Shown: piece by piece, positions 53,657-61,990 of the stretch
Layout of the letters: each line of letters starts with the position of its first letter
Numbering within the stretch: the stretch's first letter is position 1
Assembly (NCBI RefSeq): GCF_007827975.1
Contig: NZ_VITT01000028.1
Length of the DNA stretch: 64,000 nucleotides
DNA from: Nitrospirillum viridazoti
GTDB taxonomy: Bacteria > Pseudomonadota > Alphaproteobacteria > Azospirillales > Azospirillaceae
Reading direction: 5' to 3' (one strand)
Notes under the pieces: model-generated
Databases searched by the model: none
What the model saw: only the letters and a program-made list of their open reading frames with translations
What the model was told of the DNA's origin: nothing
Position numbers and translations under genes: made by a program

Positions 53657-55327
53657 ATGGCGAACATCGCCAGCAGCAGTACCAATGGGGCCTCGACCGG
53701 CATGACGAAGGAAGAGCGCAAGGTCATCTTCGCCTCGTCCCTCGGCACCGTGTTCGAGTGGTATGATTTCTATCTGTACGGTTCCTTGGCCGCCATCATC
53801 AGCGCCCGCTTCTTCTCGGGCCTGCCGACGCAGGGCGCCAAGGACGTGTTCACGCTGCTTGGCTTCGCGGCCGGCTTCTTCGTCCGCCCCTTCGGCGCCC
53901 TGGTCTTCGGCCGGCTGGGCGACCTGGTGGGCCGCAAGTACACCTTCCTCGTCACTATCGTCATCATGGGCCTGTCGACGGCCGTTATCGGCTTCCTGCC
54001 CAGCTATGAATCGGTGGGCGTCCTGTCGCCCATCCTGTTGATCAGCTTGCGCCTGCTGCAGGGCCTGGCCCTGGGCGGCGAGTACGGCGGTGCGGCCACC
54101 TACGTGGCGGAGCATGCGCCCCACGGCAAGCGCGGCGCCTACACCGCCTGGATCCAGATCACCGCCACCGGCGGCCTGTTCCTGTCCCTGCTGGTCATCC
54201 TGGGCTGCCGCATGAACCTGTCCAAGGCGGACTTCGAGGCCTGGGGCTGGCGCATCCCCTTCCTGGTGTCGCTGCTGCTGCTGGCCGTGTCGCTGTGGAT
54301 CCGCCTGCAGCTGGACGAATCGCCGCTGTTCAAGAAGATGAAGGCCGAGGGCAAGACGTCCTCCTCCCCCATCCTGGAAAGCTTCGGCAACCTTTATAAC
54401 CTGAAGTTCGTGCTGCTGGCCCTGTTCGGCGTCGTCGCCGGCCAGGCCGTCGTCTGGTACTGCGGCCAGTTCTATGCCCAGATCTTCCTGAAGAGCACGC
54501 TGAAGATCGATCCCAACACCGCCGATACCCTGGCGGCCGTCGCCCTGCTGTTCGCCACCCCCTTCTTCGTGGTGTTCGGCAGCCTGTCCGACCGCATCGG
54601 CCGCAAGAAGGTCATCCTGGCAGGCCTGGCCCTGGCCATCCTGACCTACTTCCCCATCTTCCGGGGCATCACCCACTTCGGCAACCCGGCCCTGGAGGCC
54701 GCCATGGCCGCCAGCCCGGCCACGGTCACCGCCGACCCGGCGGAATGCACCTGGCAGCTGAACGTGGCCGGCACGTCCAAGTTCACGTCCAGCTGCGACG
54801 TGGCCAAGGCAGCGCTGGTGGGCAAAAGCGTGCCCTACAGCGCGGTCGACGGCGGCGCCGGTTCCGTGGCGCAGATCAAGATCGGCGATACGGTCATCGA
54901 CAGCTATGACGCCAAGGCGCCCGACGCGAAGGAGAAAAAGGCGGCGTTCGACGCGGCGGTGGCGGACGCGGTGAAGGCCGCCGGCTACCCAGCCAAGGCC
55001 GATGACGCCGCCATCAACAAGCCGGCGCTGACCTTCCTGCTGTGGGTCCTGGTCATCTACGTGACCCTGGTTTACGGCCCCATCGCCGCCATGCTGGTGG
55101 AGATGTTCCCCTCGCGCATCCGCTACACCTCCATGTCCCTGCCCTACCACATCGGCAACGGCTGGTTCGGCGGCTTCCTGCCCGCCATCTCGCTGGCCAT
55201 CGTGGTCACCACCGGCCAGATGTACGCCGGTCTGTGGTACCCGATCATCGTGGCCGCCATCACCTTCGTGATCGGCCTGCTGTTCGTGCGGGAAACCAAG
55301 GACACGGAAATCAGCCACGACAAATAA
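53657..55327 (+). CDS. MHS-family (metabolite:H+ symporter) MFS transporter with a large periplasmic insert
   Basis: A 556-residue MFS transporter of the MHS group (relatives are KgtP, ProP and ShiA). The start TKEERKVIFASSLGTVFEWYDFYLYG and GRLGDLVGRKYTF (motif A) are diagnostic. Helices 1-8 come first. An insert of about 120 residues (336-455) follows, with two cysteines (ECTWQL and SSCDVAK) and a Lys/Ala-rich helical part. Then come helices 9-12. The substrate is probably an organic acid or osmolyte. The ATG at 53657 follows GGAGGAAG. Its TAA stop is the left edge of repeat element B. Confidence 0.88.
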   Translation: MANIASSSTNGASTGMTKEERKVIFASSLGTVFEWYDFYLYGSLAAIISARFFSGLPTQGAKDVFTLLGFAAGFFVRPFGALVFGRLGDLVGRKYTFLVTIVIMGLSTAVIGFLPSYESVGVLSPILLISLRLLQGLALGGEYGGAATYVAEHAPHGKRGAYTAWIQITATGGLFLSLLVILGCRMNLSKADFEAWGWRIPFLVSLLLLAVSLWIRLQLDESPLFKKMKAEGKTSSSPILESFGNLYNLKFVLLALFGVVAGQAVVWYCGQFYAQIFLKSTLKIDPNTADTLAAVALLFATPFFVVFGSLSDRIGRKKVILAGLALAILTYFPIFRGITHFGNPALEAAMAASPATVTADPAECTWQLNVAGTSKFTSSCDVAKAALVGKSVPYSAVDGGAGSVAQIKIGDTVIDSYDAKAPDAKEKKAAFDAAVADAVKAAGYPAKADDAAINKPALTFLLWVLVIYVTLVYGPIAAMLVEMFPSRIRYTSMSLPYHIGNGWFGGFLPAISLAIVVTTGQMYAGLWYPIIVAAITFVIGLLFVRETKDTEISHDK

Positions 55328-55496
55328 TACCGGCGGCACGAGATTTTACTCGTGCCGCTGTAGCCCGCGACTGCGGGCGCCGGAGCGAGCACCGCAGGGC
55401 ACAGCGAGGAAGCCAAGCCAGCGGATGCTGGCGCCCGGCGCCTGAGGGGGCATTTGAGCGGTCACGATCAAATGCCACGCATATAGACGCCGGCTT
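55325..55496 (+). repeat. Multi-hairpin intergenic element, copy B
   Basis: It starts at the TAA stop of the transporter with TAATACC, exactly as copy A does. Hairpin 1 has arms GCGGCACGAG/CTCGTGCCGC (55333-55342 with 55349-55358). GTAG is followed by hairpin 2, GCCCGC-GACT-GCGGGC (55363-55378). An AGCGAG-rich middle leads to GGAAGCCAAGCC, which is shared with copy A. Hairpin 4 is GCCAGC-GGAT-GCTGGC (55417-55432), and hairpin 5 has arms GGCATTTGA/TCAAATGCC (55449-55457 with 55468-55476). The right end CGCCGGCTT is a weak inverted match (7 of 9) to the left end. Confidence 0.75.
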
Positions 55497-55512
55497 TGCG
55501 GCGCTGAATGGC

Positions 55513-55548
55513 GAAGGGCCCGGACATAGCCGTCCGGGCCCTTCTTCA
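55513..55548 (+). terminator. Hairpin terminator downstream of element B
   Basis: Perfect 13-base arms GAAGGGCCCGGAC (55513-55525) and GTCCGGGCCCTTC (55532-55544) are followed by TTCAT. It lies between the transporter and the convergent COQ9 gene and could work in both directions. Confidence 0.65.
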
Positions 55549-55604
55549 TGGAATGGCCGAAGCGATCACGCGGAGCCGATCACGCCCCCCATCACGCCCG
55601 CCCC

Positions 55605-56324
55605 TCACGCCCGCTGGCGCAGATGGCGGGAAAAGCGGAGCGGTGAGGGCATCAAGCCGCCCCAGCCTTTCAGCGAGGACAGCTTCGGAAGCGACAGGGT
55701 GGCCATGCCCTTGCCGACCGCCATGACATTCTCGATCCGGCGGTCGAGGAAGGCCCAGGTGTCGGCATGGTCGGGCGACCGGTCGCTCAGCCAGTACAAC
55801 ACGGTGGCGGTCTGCACCGCGGCCAGCAGGGCCCGCTTGGTGTAGTAGTTGAAGTCGGTCGACTGGTCGCCGGCGGCGTACCACGCGGCATCCACCGTGC
55901 GGTACAGCAGGCGGGCGGCCAGGCCGGCATGGATGGGCAGCGCCAGGAAGGAACTGGCGCGCTGCACCGCCTCCGCCCATGGCGCCAGCAGTTGCAGGCG
56001 CACCCGCACCGCCAGTGTGACCCGCGCCCGCACCTTCATCGTGGTCAGATCCCGGCCCGCCAGCTGCGCCAGCATGGCGCGGTCGGCCCAGTCGCTGAAC
56101 TGCGCCACCACGTCGGCCACACCGCCGGGGAACAGGGCCGCCAGTTGGGCCGCCCCCATGTCCACGTCGGCCGCGCCCTGGCGCAGCGCCGCGGCCGACC
56201 AGCCGTCGAAGGCCACGTGCGGCAGGACGGCCAGCATCAGCCGGTCGCGCAAAACCAGGCGCTCATCCACAACGTCATCGTCAGGGCGGGACGTGGACTG
56301 GGCGGGGGTGTCAGGGGTGACCAT
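55605..56324 (-). CDS. COQ9-family protein (rpsU-divergently transcribed family)
   Basis: A 239-residue COQ9-like protein. Family features are LMLAVLPHVAFDGWSAAALR, an N-terminal TetR-like helical part, KVRARVTLAVRVRLQLLAPW, then AAWYAAGDQSTDFNYYTKRA and VLYWLSDRSPDHADTWAFLD. COQ9 binds lipids and supports ubiquinone biosynthesis. The bacterial family is named for lying divergent to rpsU; here a deformylase gene sits between the two. The ATG at 56324 with AAGGGA upstream is preferred over the longer frame. Confidence 0.9.
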   Translation of the reverse strand: MVTPDTPAQSTSRPDDDVVDERLVLRDRLMLAVLPHVAFDGWSAAALRQGAADVDMGAAQLAALFPGGVADVVAQFSDWADRAMLAQLAGRDLTTMKVRARVTLAVRVRLQLLAPWAEAVQRASSFLALPIHAGLAARLLYRTVDAAWYAAGDQSTDFNYYTKRALLAAVQTATVLYWLSDRSPDHADTWAFLDRRIENVMAVGKGMATLSLPKLSSLKGWGGLMPSPLRFSRHLRQRA

Positions 56325-56433
56325 GGGGCTGTCCCTTGCAACGGACGGGCGGCCGGCGGCCGCGGGGTTTGCGCCAGTATAGGCGCGCACCGCCATCCGC
56401 CTCTACCCCCTCAAAGGGAAACGGTGAATCGGC

Positions 56434-56973
56434 TCAACCGGGCAGCTTGGGTACCGACTCGGTGCCGAAATACTTCATTTCCTCCGTGAAGCTGAGGAAG
56501 CGGAGGTCGTTCATGCGATCCAGGTACAGCACCCCGTCCAGGTGGTCGCATTCATGCTGCACCACGCGGGCATGGAAGCCCCGCGCCTCGCGTTCCACCA
56601 CCGACCCGTCCAGGGCCAGGCCGCGATACCGGATGTGGTTATAGCGGGGCACGGCGCCGCGCAGGCCGGGAATGGACAGGCACCCTTCCCAGCCGAACTG
56701 CACTTCCTCCGACAGGGGCTCCACCACCGGGTTGACCAGCACCTGGACATCGACGGTCTCCCCGCCCGCCCGCTCCGCCGGGACGCGGAAGACGATGACG
56801 CGCCAGCCGACATGCACCTGGGGGGCCGCCAAGCCCACGCCCGAGGAATCGACCATGGTTTCAATCATGTCCTGGGCCAGCTGGCGGACCACCGCGGGTA
56901 TCGGCTCTTCCACCGGCACGGCCGGACGGCGCAGCACCGGATGGCCCATGCGGGCGATCTTCAGGATGGCCAA
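56434..56973 (-). CDS. def: Peptide deformylase
   Basis: A 179-residue deformylase that removes the formyl group from nascent proteins. All three motifs are intact: GVGLAAPQ, EGCLSIPG with the metal cysteine, and QHECDHLDG with the HEXXH histidines and catalytic Glu. The start is a TTG at 56973 with AGGGGG upstream, giving AILKIARMGHPVLR, which agrees with family starts. An ATG eight codons later would cut conserved residues. Many Alphaproteobacteria carry more than one def gene. Confidence 0.93.
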   Translation of the reverse strand: MAILKIARMGHPVLRRPAVPVEEPIPAVVRQLAQDMIETMVDSSGVGLAAPQVHVGWRVIVFRVPAERAGGETVDVQVLVNPVVEPLSEEVQFGWEGCLSIPGLRGAVPRYNHIRYRGLALDGSVVEREARGFHARVVQHECDHLDGVLYLDRMNDLRFLSFTEEMKYFGTESVPKLPG

Positions 56974-57211
56974 CGTTCCCCCTTCCCCGGATCTTGGATC
57001 AAGTGCCGCCAGGCCCCGCGCCGGCGCGCCCTTACCCCGATATAGGTGCTACCCCGGTAGTTTCCACGGGATTCGGCGCCCTGTCACCCCGGACCCCGCC
57101 GCCTGTCCTTTGGATAAAGCGGTCCCAGGGAAATTCCACGCCCCCCAACCATCCTAGGAACGCCCATCCCGGGAACGCATGGGGGCCCCGCGCGGCCATG
57201 GCGGGATTCAC
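56974..57211. other. Intergenic region between def and rpsU
   Basis: No gene is supported here. The stretch carries the divergent upstream regions of def and rpsU. The identifiable signal is the candidate rpsU promoter at its right-hand end. The remainder is GC-rich without clear hairpins. Confidence 0.35.
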
Positions 57212-57239
57212 TTCACAGGGCGGGGGGCCTGTGTTATAC
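57212..57239 (+). promoter_or_regulatory. Candidate rpsU promoter
   Basis: TTCACA (57212-57217) and TTATAC (57234-57239) are separated by 16 bases and lie about 90 bases before the rpsU start. Both hexamers are imperfect but plausible for sigma70. Confidence 0.45.
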
Positions 57240-57327
57240 CACCGGCCTCCGATCGGGCTGCCTGCGCGACCGTGCGTCTTGGCTATTACCCGTTAACCTT
57301 TTACTCTGTTTGGAGTGGTGACGTCCC

Positions 57328-57531
57328 GTGCAAGTGCTGGTTCGTGACAACAACGTCGATCAGGCCCTCCGCGCTCTCAAGAAGAAGATGCAGCGCGAAG
57401 GCATTTTCCGCGAGATGAAGCTGCGTCGCAACTACGAGAAGCCCTCGGAGAAGCGCGCCCGTGAGAAGGCCGAGGCCATTCGCCGCGCCCGCAAGCTGCT
57501 GCGCAAGCGTCTGGAGCGCGAGGGCTACTAA
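57328..57531 (+). CDS. rpsU: 30S ribosomal protein S21
   Basis: A 67-residue S21 beginning with GTG (MQVLVRDNNVDQALRALKKK), followed by GIFREMKLRRNYEKPSEKRA and a basic tail. S21 promotes base-pairing of the 16S rRNA 3' end with mRNA. GGAG lies upstream of the GTG. It has its own promoter and terminator and is monocistronic. Confidence 0.97.
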   Translation: MQVLVRDNNVDQALRALKKKMQREGIFREMKLRRNYEKPSEKRAREKAEAIRRARKLLRKRLEREGY

Positions 57532-57562
57532 GCCTCTCACGCGCTGTTAGACGCACGGACGG

Positions 57563-57594
57563 AGCCGCCCCTGAAGCTCAGTGGGCGGCTTTTG
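57563..57594 (+). terminator. Terminator after rpsU
   Basis: AGCCGCCC (57563-57570) pairs with GGGCGGCT (57583-57590), followed by TTTGTC. It lies 31 bases after the rpsU stop. Confidence 0.8.
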
Positions 57595-57652
57595 TCATGC
57601 CTGCGTTTTGGAAGCTGGCAAGCCCCAGCTGCCAAGCCCAGGTACCGGGCCC

Positions 57653-57686
57653 AAAAAGAAACGGCCCGGGAGCACACCCGGGCCGT
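57653..57686 (-). terminator. Terminator after the chemoreceptor gene
   Basis: Perfect ten-base arms ACGGCCCGGG (57661-57670) and CCCGGGCCGT (57677-57686). On the minus strand the stem is followed by TTCTTTTTGG. It lies 43 bases after the chemoreceptor stop codon. Confidence 0.8.
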
Positions 57687-57729
57687 CTGCGTAAAAGTCG
57701 TCTGGATCAAATCACTGGAAAGCGCCGGA

Positions 57730-59439
57730 TCAGGCGGCACTCAGCTCCGCGGTAAAGGAACTGACCGTCCGCTTCAAGGTGTCCGAGTCTCGCGCCAGCA
57801 GCGACGCCGAGGATTGAACCTGGACGGCCGCAGTGCCCGTGCTGGCGGCCGCTTCCGAGACGCCGGCGATGTTGGTCGTCACCGCCTCGGTCCCCCGTGC
57901 AGCCTCCTGAACGTTGCGGGCGATTTCGTGGGTGGACGCTTCCTGCTCCTCCACCGCCGCGGCGATAGCCGACGCGATGCCGCTGATGTCCTTGATACGT
58001 TGGGCGATGGCCTGGATGGCACCCACCGCGTCCGATGCCGCCTGGCGGATTTCGCCGACCTGGGCGCCAATCTCATCCGTCGCCTTGGCCGTCTGGGTGG
58101 CCAGGCTCTTGACCTCGCTGGCCACGACGGCGAAGCCCTTGCCCGCCTCCCCCGCCCGTGCCGCCTCGATCGTCGCGTTCAAGGCCAACAGGTTGGTCTG
58201 GGCGGCGATGTCGGCGATCAACCGGACCACGTCACCAATGCGTTCCGCCCCGCTGGACAGGGTCTGGACCACCTGGTCGGTATTGCGCGCCTCGGTAACC
58301 GCGTCGTTGACCGTATCCATGGTGCGTCCCATCTGGCGCCCGATCTCCTGGATGGAGGCCGACAGTTCCTCGGCCGCTGACGCCACCGTCTGCACATTGG
58401 CGGATGTCTGTTCCGCCGCCGACGACACCACCATGGACTGGCGGTTGGTCTCTTCCGCATTGTTGGACATCGCCTTGGCCGTGGCATCCATCTCGTTGGC
58501 CGCGGCGGCCAGGCTGTTGGACAGTTCCGAGATCTTGGCCTCGAAATCCCGGGTAATGCGGGCCACCCGCTCCGCCCGGCGGGCTTTCTCCTCTTGCTCG
58601 GCCTTCTGGGCGGCTTCAAGCTCGCGCGCCCTGATGAGGCCGACCTTCAATTCATCGAAGGCCCGGACCATTTGGCCGACCTCGTCGCGCCGTTCCGCGC
58701 CCGCCATCTCCAGCTCATAGTTCCCCTGTCCCAGGCCAATCAAGCCGCCCACAACGCGCTGCAGCGGGCGGCCGATGCCGGTTATCGTCAGGTAGAACGC
58801 CAAGCCGCCGACCAGGCCCAGCCCGGCAAGCACGACCCCGAAGACCGACCAGATGGTGCTGATGGTGCCTGAGTGATTCTGCCCGGCGATAGCGCTGGCG
58901 TCGCCTCGAATGTCATCGGCCAGCTTCGCCTGGCGGTCCAACAGGCTCAACATCGCCGGGTCGCACTTGGGGCCCATCATGGTGGTGCTGATACGAACGT
59001 TCTCGTCGGGACTACTCGACTTTGTCGCGGCATCGACCGTTTGACCGCAAATGCCCGATGGTGCCACCAGGGCCCGCATCTCCTGCTGGAAGGCCGCGAT
59101 GTCCGGCGCCCGGGAGGGCAAGGCCGCTTTCGCCTCCTCCATGAAGCTCTCATAGGCATCGACACCTTTGCGATAGTTCGCGTCGGCCTTGGCGTTGCCG
59201 GCGTCGTCGGTCACCGTCATGCCTTCATAAATGGAACGCTCGATGAACACCAAACTGCGATTGCCCCGCGCCAGCGCCAAGCTGGCCTTCGATGCGCCGC
59301 TCAGCAGGCGGCCATAGCTATCATCGATGGCCATCATCCGCGTGGCGGCGAACCCGGACGCGACCAAGGCGAAAACACCCAATAATCCAAGTAGAGTTAA
59401 TATCTTGGCGGTTATTTTCATATTCGCAAAAAAGAACAT
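57730..59439 (-). CDS. Methyl-accepting chemotaxis protein
   Basis: A 569-residue transmembrane chemoreceptor. TM1 is at about 13-32. A periplasmic helical domain of about 165 residues contains two cysteines (SGICGQ and PKCDPA). TM2 is at about 198-222, and a HAMP domain follows (GIGRPLQRVVGGLIGLGQGN). The signalling domain has the conserved hairpin tip (RIGDVVRLIADIAAQTNLLA, then ATIEAARAGEAGKGFAVVA). It lacks a C-terminal CheR-tether pentapeptide. GGGAGGAAAAA before the ATG at 59439 decides the start. The ligand is unknown. Confidence 0.93.
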   Translation of the reverse strand: MFFFANMKITAKILTLLGLLGVFALVASGFAATRMMAIDDSYGRLLSGASKASLALARGNRSLVFIERSIYEGMTVTDDAGNAKADANYRKGVDAYESFMEEAKAALPSRAPDIAAFQQEMRALVAPSGICGQTVDAATKSSSPDENVRISTTMMGPKCDPAMLSLLDRQAKLADDIRGDASAIAGQNHSGTISTIWSVFGVVLAGLGLVGGLAFYLTITGIGRPLQRVVGGLIGLGQGNYELEMAGAERRDEVGQMVRAFDELKVGLIRARELEAAQKAEQEEKARRAERVARITRDFEAKISELSNSLAAAANEMDATAKAMSNNAEETNRQSMVVSSAAEQTSANVQTVASAAEELSASIQEIGRQMGRTMDTVNDAVTEARNTDQVVQTLSSGAERIGDVVRLIADIAAQTNLLALNATIEAARAGEAGKGFAVVASEVKSLATQTAKATDEIGAQVGEIRQAASDAVGAIQAIAQRIKDISGIASAIAAAVEEQEASTHEIARNVQEAARGTEAVTTNIAGVSEAAASTGTAAVQVQSSASLLARDSDTLKRTVSSFTAELSAA

Positions 59440-59603
59440 TTTTTCCTCCCGGCCCGCACCCGGCTAAGACTTAGGCATATCTCCGACCTATCCAGGAGGA
59501 TGTTGTGTTCTGATTAGATAATTTTCCCTTAACCTCTTGATGACGTAATACTTCCGGATATATCAATGTATTCAAGTACGTTGAAATGATTTTCCTAAAG
59601 AAC
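59440..59603. other. AT-rich upstream region of the chemoreceptor gene
   Basis: This stretch is far richer in A and T than the rest of the window (for example 59505-59600). It holds the chemoreceptor ribosome-binding site and presumably its promoter, but no hexamer pair matches sigma70 or sigma28 consensus well enough to call. Confidence 0.4.
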
Positions 59604-59646
59604 CGTGCACGGGTCTTCGCTGAACCCTTCACGGGGTCGCGGCCTA
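59604..59646 (-). repeat. Possible degenerate fragment of the multi-hairpin element (copy D)
   Basis: On the minus strand, seven bases after the HNH gene stop, TAGGCCGCGACC (59646-59635) is identical to the corresponding 12 bases of element C. It is followed by a GGGT/ACCC hairpin enclosing TCAGCGAAG, reminiscent of the AGCGAAC segment of C. No GGAT hairpin is present. It may be a truncated copy or a chance match. Confidence 0.35.
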
Positions 59647-59652
59647 TGGTGG

Positions 59653-59988
59653 TCAGCGCCGCCGCGGCTCCGTCCGGGTCACGAACTCCGGCGGTTTGTT
59701 GGCCACCCAGCGGATGAAGGCGGCGATGGCGGAATGGGCGCGCAAGGCGTCCACCGTGGCATAGGGCCCGGCCAGTTCCCGCTCGTTCAATTCAGCATGA
59801 ATCTTCCGGTGGCAGACCCGGTGCAAGAGCACCGTCACCCGTCCGCCTTCGCTGCGCGGCACCAGGTGATGCTGTTCCACCGAGGGGCCAGGCACCAGGG
59901 GCCGGCCGCACAAGACGCAGAGGCCCGGCTGGGAATCGGGCGCCGGCACCGCCGGAGTCCCGTCCAATCTTCCGAACTTCCGGCCCAT
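59653..59988 (-). CDS. Small HNH-motif protein
   Basis: A 111-residue protein with a zinc-type CXXC pair (LCVLCGRPLVPG) and an HNH-like core (VEQHHLVPRSEGGRVTVLLH, RVCHRKIHAELNERELA). It resembles stand-alone HNH nucleases of unknown role. The ATG at 59988 (MGRKFGRLDG) is preferred over the longer frame, which overlaps the next small gene. It may be a DNA nuclease or a non-catalytic zinc-binding protein. Confidence 0.65.
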   Translation of the reverse strand: MGRKFGRLDGTPAVPAPDSQPGLCVLCGRPLVPGPSVEQHHLVPRSEGGRVTVLLHRVCHRKIHAELNERELAGPYATVDALRAHSAIAAFIRWVANKPPEFVTRTEPRRR

Positions 59989-60043
59989 ATTTATTTCACC
60001 CCGTTCGGCGCATCCCATCAGGGCCCGGGGGAATATAGCGCCC

Positions 60044-60244
60044 TTAATGGCGGCGCGCGCCATCCTCACCGAACACCACAACCGGGTAGCCGTTGTAGTT
60101 ATCCGGCGCGCCATGGTCCGGCGCCGTGACGCGCAGATAGATCAGGCCCTCGCCAATACCCACGCCCACCACGGGGCGGCCGGCTTCCGTCAGTTCCTTG
60201 AACAGGGCGCGCCCGGCCGCGGCCAGCGCATGGGAATCGGTCAT
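60044..60244 (-). CDS. Small hypothetical protein
   Basis: A 66-residue frame with a GAGAGAG ribosome-binding site upstream of the ATG at 60244. It encodes an N-terminal helix (AAAGRALFKELTEAG) and a short beta-rich part (VGVGIGEGLIYLRVTAP, then YPVVVFGEDG). I do not recognise it. It lies 55 bases upstream of the HNH gene on the same strand. Confidence 0.45.
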   Translation of the reverse strand: MTDSHALAAAGRALFKELTEAGRPVVGVGIGEGLIYLRVTAPDHGAPDNYNGYPVVVFGEDGARRH

Positions 60245-60766
60245 CACGAACTCTCTCGTCCACATGGGCGTCACCCGCATCCTGTAAGGCCGTTGCTGTC
60301 TGATGACGGTTCAACGCCGGACGGGGGCACACCGGGCGCAGTTTAACGGCGCGATTTGGACCAAACCACCCCAATGTCCCGCATAGGCCTTTTTCGCCCC
60401 TGGCCTCGCGGCGTGTCCTCGCCCACCCTATCTCCTCCCGAGGCACCCATTTCGACGGGGGCCGTGCTGGCGCGCCGCATGGCTGGCCTTTATGGTAACC
60501 GGTGGACAATTCCACTTTTGCCTGTGCACCCTGGCAATGGATAGGGGGACGAATGGATGGCATTAATCACTTTTGCTGCGGAGCCTTGCATGTATCGTGA
60601 CGGTTCCATGCGCGCACCCCTCCGCTTCTTCACAAAGATTACCGGATAGGTCATGGTGGCCCAGCGTCATCACCCTTCCGCGACAAGGACGTTCTCGCGG
60701 CCAAATTGAATCAAGCTGGCCCAAACCCAGCGTCACGGGGTCCAGCGATCATGGGGAGCGTAACCA
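60245..60766. other. Intergenic region upstream of the pnt operon
   Basis: About 520 bases without a supported gene. It must contain the pnt promoter, but I find no hexamer pair close to consensus. GGGGAGCG lies before the pntAA start. Short frames on both strands show no family features. Confidence 0.35.
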
Positions 60767-61984
60767 ATGAAAATCGGCGTACTTAAAGAACGTCGACCGG
60801 GGGAGTTGCGCGTCGCCGCCTCGCCCGAGACGGTACGGAAATTCGTCGGGCTCGGATTCGACGTCACCATCGAGACGGGCGCCGGTGTCGGCGCCGCCAT
60901 CACCGATGACGCGTTCGCCGCCGCCGGCGCCACCATCGCGCCCGACGCCGCCAGCACCCTGGCCGACGCCGACGTGGTGCTGAAGGTGCAGCGGCCGGAA
61001 CCGGAAGAGCTGGCGCTGATCAAGCGCGGCGCCAAGCTGGCCGCCATTCTCAGCCCCTACGGCGATGCCGAGCGGGTGAAGAGCTACGCCGACGCCGGCG
61101 TCGACGCCTTCGCCATGGAGTTCATCCCCCGCATCACCCGCGCGCAAAGCATGGACGTGCTGTCCAGCCAGGCCAACCTGGCCGGATACCGCGCCGTGCT
61201 GGATGCGGCGTACGAGTTCGGCCGCGCCTTCCCCATGATGATGACGGCCGCCGGCACCGTGCCGCCGGCCCGCGCCTTCATCATGGGCGTGGGCGTGGCG
61301 GGCCTGCAGGCCATCGCCACCGCCCGCCGCCTGGGCGCCATCGTCTCGGCCACCGACGTGCGGCCGGCCACCAAGGAACAGGTCCAGTCGCTGGGCGCCA
61401 CCTTCGTCGCGGTGGAGGATGAGGAGTTCCAGCAGGCGCAGACCGCCGGCGGCTATGCCAAGGAGATGAGCGCCGAGTACCGGGCCAAGCAGGCGGCCCT
61501 GGTGGCCGAGACCATCAAGAAGCAGGACATCGTCATCACCACGGCGCTGATCCCCGGCCGCAAGGCCCCGGTGCTGGTGACCGACGCCATGCTGCGGACC
61601 ATGAAGACCGGCGCCGTGGTCGTGGACCTGGCAGTGGAACAGGGCGGCAATGTCGAGGGCAGCGAGCCCGGGAAGATCGTCGAGAAGTACGGCGTGAAGA
61701 TCGTGGGCCACACCAACGTGCCCAGCCGCATCGCCGTGGACAGCAGCGCGCTCTACGCCAAGAACCTGCTGAACTTCCTCACTCCCCTGGTCGACAAGGA
61801 AGCCAAGGCACTGAAGATCGACTGGAACGACGACATCATCAAGGGCACCGCCCTGACGCGTGACGGCGCCGTCGTCCACCCGACCTTCGCCCCAGCGGCA
61901 CCGGCAGCACCGCCGCCCCCGGCGCCCGAGCCCGCCCCCACCCCGGCCGCCGAACCGGCCGCCGCGCCTGAGAAAGCGGAGTAA
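60767..61984 (+). CDS. pntAA: NAD(P) transhydrogenase subunit alpha part 1 (NAD-binding domain dI)
   Basis: A 405-residue soluble subunit that binds NAD(H) and transfers hydride to NADP+. It begins MKIGVLKERRPGELRVAASP and shows VMGVGVAGLQAIATARRLGA (nucleotide-binding fold), SATDVRPATKEQVQSLGA and the mobile loop region. The C-terminal Ala/Pro-rich tail (after about residue 365) is a linker. The split of alpha into AA and AB is typical of Rhodospirillum-type enzymes. It is the first gene of pntAA-AB-B. Confidence 0.96.
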   Translation: MKIGVLKERRPGELRVAASPETVRKFVGLGFDVTIETGAGVGAAITDDAFAAAGATIAPDAASTLADADVVLKVQRPEPEELALIKRGAKLAAILSPYGDAERVKSYADAGVDAFAMEFIPRITRAQSMDVLSSQANLAGYRAVLDAAYEFGRAFPMMMTAAGTVPPARAFIMGVGVAGLQAIATARRLGAIVSATDVRPATKEQVQSLGATFVAVEDEEFQQAQTAGGYAKEMSAEYRAKQAALVAETIKKQDIVITTALIPGRKAPVLVTDAMLRTMKTGAVVVDLAVEQGGNVEGSEPGKIVEKYGVKIVGHTNVPSRIAVDSSALYAKNLLNFLTPLVDKEAKALKIDWNDDIIKGTALTRDGAVVHPTFAPAAPAAPPPPAPEPAPTPAAEPAAAPEKAE

Positions 61985-61990
61985 GCCCCC

